Origin: Takakia lepidozioides
Lineage: Eukaryota; Streptophyta; Takakiopsida; Takakiales; Takakiaceae
Reading direction: 5' to 3'
DNA length: 64,000 nucleotides
Assembly: GCA_030704615.1 (NCBI GenBank)
Contig: CM060733.1
Span: 51,772,001-51,836,000, forward strand
The notes under the pieces are model-generated. The model saw only the letters and a list, made by a program, of their open reading frames with translations, did not search any database and was not told the DNA's origin. Of this stretch, positions 50,701 through 60,010 are shown in pieces. Position 1 is the first letter of the stretch; every line of letters begins with the position of its first letter. The position numbers were made by a program, and so were the translations under genes.

Positions 50701-53191
50701 AAATCCGTGAGGTTCTGAGTGGACGTCATGGAGATTTGCAGACCATGTCAGTACACTGAAGTGCTCAGTGCATGCCCCCACACTTGCAGGTGCTGATATT
50801 CAGCCAGTTCATGCAGACAATAGCATGGCTTAAAACTGAATTCAAGAAGCAGGGCATAAACTACCGCTTCATCAGCGGTGACATGCCCATGAAGAAACGT
50901 GCCCAAGCCATCGAGGCCTTCCAAAAGGTTAGTGCACATCTTCCTTCCATACTGTTGGCTGGATCTAATTTTCTGACTGCACTTATTCTCTGACACTCTA
51001 GTCGACATCCATATAGGATTATGTCACTGCTCTGCCAGCTATGGATTTGCAAGCACTCCCCATGACAGTAGGAATTGATAGACAAAGTCCATAGAATACA
51101 CCTTCTCTATTGTGTTGAATGCCTACATAACACCTGCTTGCAAATTTGCAAATGACGGATTTACCAGGAAAAACTGGTAAAGGATATCTAGAGTAGCAGA
51201 GTCCTTGCACTGTCATCCAGACTCCTGCATTCACAACTAATCATCTACAAGCTATCCACAGTTGTACAACCGATTGTGAAGCATTGGTGGGTGCTTGTGG
51301 CAGGATCCACCAACTACAGTCTTCTTGTTGTCAATTCGCACGGGAGCTGTGGGCATCACACTGACAGCCGCCTCTCATGTCTACATGGTGTGTCATCCGT
51401 GCGTAACCACATGGGCCATTTCTTGAATGTTTGACTTTGTCTCTCATGTTTTCTTCCATTTTGTCCCATAAGCTCTACGAGCTTTCCGCGGACGTTATAA
51501 AGCACCATTTCATTTCATTTCATTTCTCTTCCGGTTGTCTCAACTGTGCTGCTTCAGTGGTTCCTCATCAAAATTTGGAGTTGGGCTAATTTGATGTAGA
51601 AAAAGAAAAAGGGCTCAAAGAAAGAATGATGGATTCAAGCTGGAGTGATGGTAAGATGGGCTGCAGTCATTTTGTAGTTCTACATCACTGTATGGTTATT
51701 GATTGTCATATAGGTTGGAAAGGAGGACCAAGGATGCATCTTTGTCTGTGTTGTGCAATGTCCATTAATCTCGGAGAAATTCTAGGTTCTACCCCACTGC
51801 AAGATTCATCGCAACTGCTAACTTAATGCTCTTTTGATCTGTTCTGTGTGCATCATTTGCTCAACAGCTGGAGCCCTGCCTCAATCCAGCAGTGCGTACT
51901 ACTTGTCCCTATAGTACTTTGAAAACCGCTTATATTTTCTGATCTCTGTTGCGTACGCAGCTTCATGCAGACGTTTGTGCATTACTTGCCAAAATGTCGG
52001 TGCTATTATGGATTTCTGAGGTTGTCTTAGAACAAACTTGAGGGAGGGTTTATGGGATTTTGAAGTGCCTTCTCATTATGCTTGCATAGGCTGATGCAGG
52101 AGGGTTGGGATGGTGCAGCTTGAGGAACAGGCTGTTGGACGGTGCTGGCGGATGGGCCAGGAGCGCCCGGTTGTCATCAAAAGGTGATGTTTCTTCTTAC
52201 GTCTCCTCAATCTGCTCTACAAGTGGGGATAGGTATGTGAGGAGGAAAAGAATCCCTGGAGACTTCCCTTATATAGAAGAATGAGGGACGAGTTGTCCGG
52301 AGAGGGAGGCATTAAATCCTTAAAGAGTTGGGGGTACTTGTTCCTTCAGAGTAAGGCTTCGTAACTAGCATGCCAAAGATCAAACCCTAAGGCAAAATCA
52401 CATGTACACAGCCTTTGCAAGTGATTGACCTTATATGAAGTTTCTGATTAGAGCTATCATTGGTTTTTCAAACAAAGATGGTTGCTCTAAAAAGAAATCA
52501 GCAAACTATCATGGAGAGGTTACCGATTTCCAGATGTGGTCAATGGATGTAGGCTGTATGTGGAGAACTCTGTCGAGGCCAACATTCTGAAGTTATTGCG
52601 ATCTCGCCAGTCTGCTGCTAACCCTTCAAACCCCCAAGATGCCGACTCATCCAACAGGTACCCAATTATGATACACTCATTTTGCTATGACTTTCTGCTG
52701 GATCTTTGAGCTTCAACATTTTTCTAGCATCTCCAAGTAATGGGTCAGATGAGAACTATCTGTGGGCATAAACTTAATGATCAGGACAGTGTAAGTGCTT
52801 TTCTGACTAGTGGTGCACGATGGGATATTATTCCAAGGATGGAATAGGCTTTATAAATATCACATCTAGTCTTGCTCAACTTCTGCAATCCAGGAATAAT
52901 TTCTCATCCTATGGTGAGACTTCTCCTTCCCTGCTCTGCTCTCCATCCACTCCCCCATTTTGCTTCCCCTGGTGTATGTGGAGTGTGTCAAGGGCTGAAC
53001 TAGTACACTATGTTTGTGAATGTAAGTCGATCCATAGCTATATTCATTCCCCTGGAAGAACGTGACACTGAGTTTTCGTATGGTGCAGGCCAGCAAAGAG
53101 CGGGAGAAATGGAGTAGCTGATGTTGCTGGGTGCATTCGCACTGACAAACAGAACCTGCGATTCAATGAGTTTGAGATCCTCTTTTCATGA
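41724..53191 (+). CDS. RAD5-like SNF2 helicase with RING finger, at least 15 exons
   Basis: RAD5-type proteins are DNA translocases and ubiquitin ligases of post-replication repair. First exons: 41724-41919, 42436-42749; further N-terminal exons near 43668-43781, 44019-44302, 44470-44655, 44776-44922. Helicase part: 45217-45736, 45899-45971, 46574-46670, 47223-47259, 47555-47695, 47994-48107, 48329-48451, 48797-49026, 49591-49800, 50026-50311, 50790-50927, 51304-51387, 51868-51891, about 52538-52657, 53089-53191. Motifs: I (EEMGLGKTIE), Ia (VVCPVSIVGQW), II (VVLDESHT), III (RWCCTGTPFNT), RING (CGICFELMECPTKTPCNHWF then CCECV, CPIC), IV (VLIFSQFMQTIAWLK), V (RTGAVGITLTAASHVYM, then LEPCLNPA). 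The C-terminus is VENSVEANILKLL...LRFNEFEILFS, stop. Phases agree across the helicase exons, but motif VI is not found between 51892 and 52538. The exon at 43668 encodes a Cys/His cluster (CWCYSCEE, DHCNAT). Confidence 0.8.
43570..43597. repeat. (TC)n microsatellite in a RAD5-like intron
   Basis: About 28 nt of uninterrupted TC repeat, roughly 70 bp before the exon at 43668. Confidence 0.9.
52075..52935 (+). repeat. Dispersed repeat, copy B (split around a helicase exon)
   Basis: Two blocks, 52075-52350 and 52690-52935, match the reverse complement of 75-595 in order. The about 340 bp between them (52350-52690), which holds the exon at about 52538-52657, has no counterpart in copy A. Both blocks sit in introns of the RAD5-like gene. 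Confidence 0.7.
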
Positions 53192-54302
53192 TGGCTGGCA
53201 TTCACACAGACATAACCTGTGGTTCAACAAATTTGAAGCTTATGTGATGACTAGTTGTCTGATCAAATAAGAGAGACCTGGCATGCAACTTTGGTTGCAG
53301 TGATGACCTTGTAAATGCATGAAGAGTAGCATGCCATTCTACTCTAGCAGAGACATCTGCAATTCATCAAAAACATGCGAGAGCACATGTGCAGAGTCAG
53401 AAGCCAAGTAGAAAAAACATGGATTCTGTTGGGATATTCGAATGCTTGGATTCAGAGGAATAAGCTCCTCTTGTTGTGAACCAGAGTTAGTGTGACTCAT
53501 TGAACAGAGTAGTCTTGTAGAAATAACACACTAGTCAATTGTTTGGACTAAACTTGTACACAATGCCTTCACTGCTATCAGCGGAATAAAAATATGGCCT
53601 TCACAATCAAGCAAATCATGGGGTGCGGAGACTACTAATCTCAGCTTCTCATTCACATATTTATTTGTAGACATTGGCTCAATATATGCACCAAGAACAA
53701 GCTCTTCATGATTTCCTCTTTTATCGTGTTCTCTTTGGTTACATTACCATGATACAACATTGATCTGATTTCAAAGTCATGCCTAAATTCATGGTTTAGG
53801 GTTTTGATACAAACCCCAAAACCCTGAAGTGGGTCCAGAGGATGCAGTCTCCTTCTAGTTAAATCCCAAACCCTGAGGTGCCCCGGAGGAAGCCTTGTCA
53901 CCTTCTAGTTGACATATCTAGCTTAATCCTGGAACTGTGAACTAGAACGCAGACATCAAGTATGCAACATCAAATAGCCATGAATCTTGCAGATGCTAGC
54001 ACCCCAGCTTTCTGAAAACTGTATGAAGAACAAACTTTCAAGATTGGGCTGCTAGAGTCAAACTGTCATCTCACCTTATAAATGATCACCTCTCAGGAAT
54101 GAACTGAGACAGGCCAGATAAAACACTGTCAATATTGAACCAAGTCCCAAGCCATTTTTGACCATTCACTCTGACCTTTACATAACCTTGAAGGCGATTT
54201 AGTGCATCTTCCTTCTTCCTATCTACTCTACAACTAAGCCTCCAACAATGTGACATTAACTTGCACGAGGAATTGCATTTTGCAATAGTCTGTCCTTTCC
54301 AT
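53192..54302. other. Intergenic between RAD5-like gene and TIC20, converging 3' ends
   Basis: No gene recognised. A short direct repeat of cacccttctagttaaatccc / cttctagttgacatatc type occurs near 53850-53920. Both flanking genes end toward this interval, so it would hold two 3' UTRs. Confidence 0.4.
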
Positions 54303-55073
54303 TCACTCATAAGGGATCTGCATGTAGGATGCATCTGACAAAAAGGGCACATCAGCATACATGCCATTTAATGCGCACCTAATGCAATCCAGCACTATGA
54401 AAAGAAACGCAAATGTGATTGCCAGCCAGTAGTGTGCCCCGAATTTTCCCCAGTAAACTGCCTGTGGCACCCAGTCATTCACCGTCCCAATCACCTGAAC
54501 AATGATCTCCAGCAACATGCCGGTTACAACATGGAATCGCAGGAAATGAGGCCACCGATTATTGCGCACCACACCAAGATATGCACCGAAGAAATACGCA
54601 AGCAAGAACCATCCGGGTAAGGAACCGATAAGAATCAGAAAAGGGTATGTACAGAACTCATAGTCTTCAATAAACGAGTGCAGACTGTATGCAGTCTCTG
54701 CATACATCCAAGTCTCACTCAAGGGCATAAGATAGGGTACGCATGCCAGAATGCGCCACCAAAACTTGGGCTTCTCCGTCATCGGAGGAAATCCTTTAAA
54801 AGACGGCACATCCTCCGCTGAAGCCCTTGGACTCACGTTTCCTCTCCGATTTCTAGCTGGAATATCCCGTGCTTTCTTCCAAACCCTTCCCCCATCTCCT
54901 TCAAAAAAACACGACGCAGCTGCTGCCACCGACGCTTCCCGGCTTGAGAGGCACCCAGCATACCCCCTCCCACATGAGGAAACACATCGAGCTCCTGCAT
55001 TGCTTGCAACTGGCCTCAGATCCCTCCTTGGAACTTGGCAGGCGGTCAGAAACACGGCCTGCGAGAGCGCCAT
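54303..55073 (-). CDS. TIC20: TIC20, chloroplast inner-envelope protein import channel subunit
   Basis: TIC20 forms the core of the inner-envelope TIC translocon that moves precursor proteins into the stroma. The 256-aa single-exon ORF has a Ser/Ala/Arg-rich transit peptide of about 85 residues (MALSQAVFLTACQVPRRDLR...) and then the conserved TIC20 domain. Four membrane segments lie at about residues 104-122, 141-168, 178-198 and 214-232. Hallmarks are WWRILACVPYLMPLSETWMY, YPFLILIGSLPGWFLLAYFF, WPHFLRFHVVTGMLLEI, and the end CIRCALNGMYADVPFLSDA ... QIPYE, close to angiosperm TIC20-I. The only upstream in-frame start is the chosen ATG at 55073. A TC run (GA on the coding strand) just upstream lies in the leader. 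No lesion seen. Confidence 0.95.
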   Translation of the reverse strand: MALSQAVFLTACQVPRRDLRPVASNAGARCVSSCGRGYAGCLSSREASVAAAASCFFEGDGGRVWKKARDIPARNRRGNVSPRASAEDVPSFKGFPPMTEKPKFWWRILACVPYLMPLSETWMYAETAYSLHSFIEDYEFCTYPFLILIGSLPGWFLLAYFFGAYLGVVRNNRWPHFLRFHVVTGMLLEIIVQVIGTVNDWVPQAVYWGKFGAHYWLAITFAFLFIVLDCIRCALNGMYADVPFLSDASYMQIPYE

Positions 55074-55077
55074 CGTC

Positions 55078-55096
55078 CTCTCTCTCTCTCTCTCTC
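55078..55096. repeat. (TC)n microsatellite in TIC20 leader
   Basis: A run of TC dinucleotides directly upstream of the TIC20 start; on the coding strand it is a GA run. Confidence 0.9.
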
Positions 55097-55399
55097 ACTC
55101 CCTCCTTGCTTTTCTTTGTCCTTGCCAGGCTGCTTCTTCCCTGCAATTCATGTGAAAAGAAGATAAACAAGCGGCTCCACCCTTGTAAATAAATATTACA
55201 GCCCAGTGACATATGTCATATACAAATGTAATGTAATCATGCAATAATATAAGGGAAGATACTAGGAATAATGTAAGAGCTTAATGCACACTTGCAACCT
55301 CTGACAGGATGGTACGCAGGTTTCAAGCATGTCAAATCTTCCCCACCCTCTGTTGAGAGTGACATGGAACTGAAGGAGTTTAAGCTCGAGTCAGGGTTA

Positions 55400-55530
55400 C
55401 ACTCGGTTACACGACAAGGTGTGTAACTCCACTTGGGGTTACATTGTGTTACACGATGAGGTGTGTAACTCCACTTGGGGTTACATTGTGTTACACGATG
55501 AGGTGTGTAACTCCACCCGGGGTTACACAG
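55400..55530. repeat. 42-bp tandem repeat rich in GTTACAC
   Basis: Units start at 55419, 55461 and 55503, exactly 42 bp apart. The first two are almost identical and the third diverges after ctccac. A partial unit precedes 55419. GTTACA and its variants recur to about 55680. Because 42 is a multiple of 3, an open frame runs through it with the 14-residue repeat VCNSTWGYIVLHDE, but I see no reason to call it a gene. Confidence 0.9.
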
Positions 55531-55922
55531 AATGGAGTGTCACTCCTCTCGGTGTAACTCACACTTGGTCTCGAAATTTGACTGTCCAAATTTGGTTAAG
55601 TATAAAATGGACTGACCAGAGTTACAGAGGGTTACACCATTTGGAGGGTTATACTACCGGGGCCAAGGTTACACTACCAGCACCTCCCATCAAGAATCGA
55701 ACCTTGAACCCCGCTGCCTGCAACGCTATCACCTTACCATCTTGCTACCCACCACAACTTGCATCCCACTTGGGTTCTAAAGTACTTAATAGTGAAACCG
55801 AGGTGAGAGGGGGTGGGGAGGATTTAACAGGGGCCCCGCCGGAGGAGCCCAGCCTACCAAAATCCGGCGAACGTACCGTCAGATCACACGCATCCATTAA
55901 GTTCTTACATTATTCCTCTTGT

Positions 55923-58893
55923 CTTTTTTCTTTTTTCTTTTTTCTTTTTAGAATATTTTCACACATTTTATTATGAGAGGGGAAAAAATAAACCCCTGTG
56001 GGGCCATAAGGCAAACACACCTGATGGTGAGGGACGAACCCAGAGTACTTTAACGGAGAGAAATCCATCCAAATGGATGATGATGAAAGCTACGATTATG
56101 AAAAAAAAAAACAGCTAGGAGAGGGTCAAGAGCGAAAGAAGTGCTCACGAGATGCGAGCACCTGGAATGCCGACTGGCCCTGACATATTCCTACTACTGC
56201 TAATAGAGGGAAGATCAACCTAAAATGGAACCATGCATCTATAGAACAAGGAAGCGACAATGAGATTGAGAGGAAAATTCCCTAGAGAGAACAGCTATGG
56301 ACTATCCAAATCGAGCAAGGGTTGGAGCCCTAGAGAGAATATAATAGAGAACACCATAGAACACCTGAAGAAGACAGAGACCAAGGAGCATGATTTCGCT
56401 GCTGAAGGACGCTATTTGCTGAAGCTAAGCCGAGTTGAGTTCTTGCCATTGATGTGCTTCCAATTAATTTCCCTATCGAACTCCGGTGAGTCATGGTAGC
56501 ACAGTGATTGCCCCTTGCCAGGAGTCTGGTAGGTCTCTGGTCCAGAGACAAATTGTCGACGAAGAGCAGTTGCATATGATGTCATCTTCTCCCCATGAGC
56601 ATTTGAATTTGCTGACGAGCTGATATTCAGCCTCTGGATTCTTTCTGATGTTTGCAATCAATTTTGCCCAGGCCTTTCTACCCTCAATTTCCACCTCATG
56701 GAATATTGTAGATAAAAGCACAGAGAGGCAAGTCTTTTCTCTATTTAAAACCCACGAACATCTTACTTTCCAGATGTTCCATAGAGAGATAAATCTAATC
56801 GTCTCATAAACTGGACAATGACTGTGAATGTTGTGAAGGTTTCCATTATAGTTAAGAAGTTTGTGGGTTGCCGAGGGTATCCCAGGTTCCCATATCTGCA
56901 TGATGGGTGTGAGGCGGGGCCAGGTTTTTGATGGGATACTGCAATGGAGAAGACAATGCTCCAGAGATTTTGTCATCCATATGCTGCAGCATTTGCATAT
57001 TAACGCCTCCGAGAATGCCAGCCACGATCCTCCTTTCAGAACCCTATTTGCAACCTGCCACAGAAAGGTAGCCACTTTGGCAGGCCTGACCTTGTTCCAA
57101 ATGTTAGCCCATATGAGGTTCCATCTAGCCAAATTCAAGCTATAGCCAGCCCATTTGGAGGCCCATTTATCCTGAAATTGCTGAGGCTTTAGCAACGAAC
57201 GATATGTTGCCTTGGCTGAATAGTTGAAGAACGAAGGACAGGAATCTCCAAAATTCCAAGACCATTCCTTTGGGTCCACCATGACCCCCATAAGGGGCAC
57301 TCCCTCCACCTAGAGAAATAGTTGAGATGAGAGCCAATCATTTAGGGGTTGGTCCTTTGGAACAGACGGGTTCATTTCTCTTTCAGGAGAATACCACTGA
57401 CAGATACGAACTGGAGCGAACTGCCCAGCAGAGATAGTCATTGGATTCAATGATTCCACCATTAGAAAGTTTGATAGCTCAATTTTGTTTAGAACTATAC
57501 CCTTAAAGTGGATGGGCCGTGCTTCAGTGATGTATATAACCTGATGAAGGGCTACTGAGCAAGTGACCCAGCAACCAGGGCGAGCTTGCTGAGGACCTGC
57601 CGAGAGAGTTTGAATCCAGCTGTCAGGAATATTTTGAATCAATTGGTGGTAGCCTGACGTCCCTCTTTTTGAGGACCAACTATTGGAATTATTTGGTCCA
57701 AAGGTAGAAAATCTCGACCGCCCCAAATGTCTTTGATTTGGGCTATGTTCAATTTATCCCAGGCAGAGAATTTTGCAGCAGAGGCTCTGTCTACAGCGGA
57801 AGGGTTGTTACAATTGAGGGTAAGGGATTGGCGCATGGTTTCCTCATATGATTTTGGGTCCTCTTTAACCAACCTGGGCCGAATGGTTCTCCAGACATCC
57901 CATATGGCTCTCCATAAAGGGGAACCATTAGATTTGTGTCTAAAACCCTGTGTGGTCCATCGGAGAGATGGGCTCCATATTTTAGTTTTGAGGGGTGAAC
58001 TTTTGAGAATGTGCTGATAAACAAGATGCTTCCACCATCCACCTTCAGGCCCTAATAGCCTTACTATCCATTTACCCAAGAGTGCTGATATTTGTGTTCC
58101 TGGATCAATGATCCCCAAGCCACCTTTCTTTTTGGCAGGCAAATCTGTGCCCAAGAGACAGCTGGTCTAGGGCTTCTGGCATCTGAATCTGCGCCCCATA
58201 TGAAGTTTCGGATGGTTTTTTGGATCTGTTTGATCTGTGGAGCTGAAGGGCTCCAGACTGCAGCAAAGTACCATATGCTGGCCAGAAGAATCTGGTTGGC
58301 TACAAGAGCCCTTCCAGTAATTGAAAGATGACGGGAACCCCAGTAAACTAGCTTCTTTTTGAGCCAGACTATGACATGGCCCAACCTCTAGTCGTCCGAA
58401 AGGTTAATCCCAAATGGGTGCCCAAGCAGGGTAGTAACATTCCCTTGTTGCAGCCATTTGAGCCCCAGATTCCCTCCCCAATTAGAGCTGAACCCAGCAG
58501 GAATGGTGGCTGTGTCTCCAGCAAGGATGACAACTGTTTTTGTCCAATTAACTTTAAAACCAGAGGCTTCACAAAAGGTAGCGAGAGATTCAGTTGCCTC
58601 CTGGAGGTTGGCATCCGTGGCCTGAAGGTATAAAACTGTGTCGTCTACAAACATTAAGCCTTTGATCTGGAGGTCATTGTTGGCTTGGGTTTTGATTTGG
58701 AGCCCAGTTATATTTGGGTTGTTGTCCAAGAGATATCCAAGAGAGTCTGCCACTATGAGGAAGAGGAATGGGGCCAGCGGGCATCCTTGACGAATTGATC
58801 TTTGGAGGTCAAAATTTTTAGAGATGAATCCATTCACTGAAACCCCACTGGATGCGTTGAGGAGGAGTATTTCGACCGAGGGCAGCAAAGCCA
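55923..58893 (-). mobile_element. L1-type LINE, 5'-truncated inside the RT (LINE-3 copy)
   Basis: On the minus strand, homology starts abruptly in the RT palm at about 58893 (VEILLLNASSGVSVNGFISK). It continues with RQGCPLAPFLF, the catalytic box FVDDTVLYLQA, the thumb GFKVNWTKTVVIL, and the connection LVYWGSRHLSITGRALVANQ. Next are ETMRQSLTLNCNN and the zf-RVT region AKVATFLWQVANRVLKGGSW with CKCC and EHCLLHC, to a 3' end with a (TTTTTTC)n tract at 55923-55949. Stops near 58388 and 57310 and frameshifts near 58.1 and 57.7 kb inactivate it. It belongs to the same family as the copies at 28-33 and 35-40 kb, but all three are clearly diverged. Confidence 0.85.
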
Positions 58894-58905
58894 TGAGCAG
58901 AACCT

Positions 58906-58975
58906 GTGAGCAGATTCCTGGATGCGTGAGCAGATTCCCCGAAGCGTGAGCAGAATCAAAGCGTGAGCAGATTTC
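58906..58975. repeat. Short tandem repeat (gcgtgagcagatt) at the LINE truncation point
   Basis: gtgagcag recurs at 58906, 58926, 58946 and 58963, spaced 20, 20 and 17 bp, directly at the 5' truncation point of the LINE. A weaker copy (atgagcag) is at 58893. Confidence 0.8.
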
Positions 58976-59245
58976 GAGCTGGACCCCAAAACCGTGGGAA
59001 CAAGTGGGCCTATTTCCGTGGACGCAGTCTCCGCTCCATCGGACCGAAGACAGACAAGCTCCATGACGAGAAAGTGGCACGAATGCACGACGATACATTC
59101 ACGGATGAATGGATTTGGGATGAACGTAAAAGTGTTATGGATGAACATTCGATGAAGCATGGATGAGAAGTTGTCCAGATGAGGGGACTATGGAGGACTA
59201 TATGAGCATGTCTCCTGAGGGATTAGCAAGCGCATGCACCAGGCA

Positions 59246-59965
59246 TTAAGGTGTCGTCAACGACATCTTAAATCGCATGCTCAGCATGAGAAATGAACCC
59301 ATGAAAATCGTTGCAAGAAAAAAAATGTGGCCTGAAAAAACCATAGGGGGGAGTTGTAACCCTGCTCAGGGAATGACGAATTAAGATGTCGTCAACGACA
59401 TCTTAATCCCTTGCCCTCTTTCAACATGGGAATTTCACCAAACAGGATCAATCACAATATATATATGTAAGCCCCAAAATGGAGAAAGGCCTGGGTTTAC
59501 TTGAACAAAGTGGATCCATGAAGAGTGACTGCATTAGTGGATCTATTAAAAAACATTGGTGAACTTGCGATAGTGGAGCACATAAAAAAAGATCGCCTGG
59601 AGAGACCCGCAGGGGGGAACTGTAATCCTGCTCAGGGAAGCACTAATTAAGATGTCGTCAACGACATCTTAATCCCATGCCATGTTTGGACATGGGAATT
59701 TCACCAAATACGATTTAAATATTTATATTTAAATATTTATATTTAAATATTTAAAATTTAAATTATAATTTAATTAATTATTTAAAATTTTAAAATTTTA
59801 AAATTATTTATTATATATATATATATATATAACCCGAAAATGGGGAAAGGTTTGGGTTTACTTGAGCAAAGTGGATCCACGGAGAGTGACTGGTCTCATT
59901 TCCAATAGTGGACAGATTAAGAAACATTGTTGAACTCGCGATAGTGGAGCATATCAAAGTAATTC
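59246..59965. repeat. Direct repeats carrying a 26-bp palindrome, LTR/TRIM-like
   Basis: A palindrome TTAAGATGTCGT-ca-ACGACATCTTAA occurs perfectly at 59381-59406 and 59647-59672, and with one mismatch at 59246-59271. The last two lie in a longer direct repeat (about 59345-59590 and 59612-59965). Each copy starts with a purine run (gggggg) and then TGTAA..CCTGCTCAGGGAA, and contains catgggaatttcaccaaa, tgggtttacttga and gcgatagtggagca. A purine run followed by TG resembles a polypurine tract plus LTR start. No primer-binding site, coding region or target duplication was recognised. Confidence 0.55.
59709..59832. repeat. AT-only low-complexity tract
   Basis: About 120 nt made almost only of A and T (tttaaatattta units, then (TA)n) sits inside the second direct-repeat copy, replacing a 30-bp stretch with (TA)4 in the first copy. 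Confidence 0.85.
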
Positions 59966-60010
59966 AGGAAAGTTGAGTCATTGACACATACAAAACTCCG
60001 AGAAAACACA

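Noticed and set aside
55419-55976. 185-aa ORF over the 42-bp tandem repeat
   Set aside because: It is open because the unit length is a multiple of three. The rest is low-complexity, ending in the LINE poly(A)-like tract.
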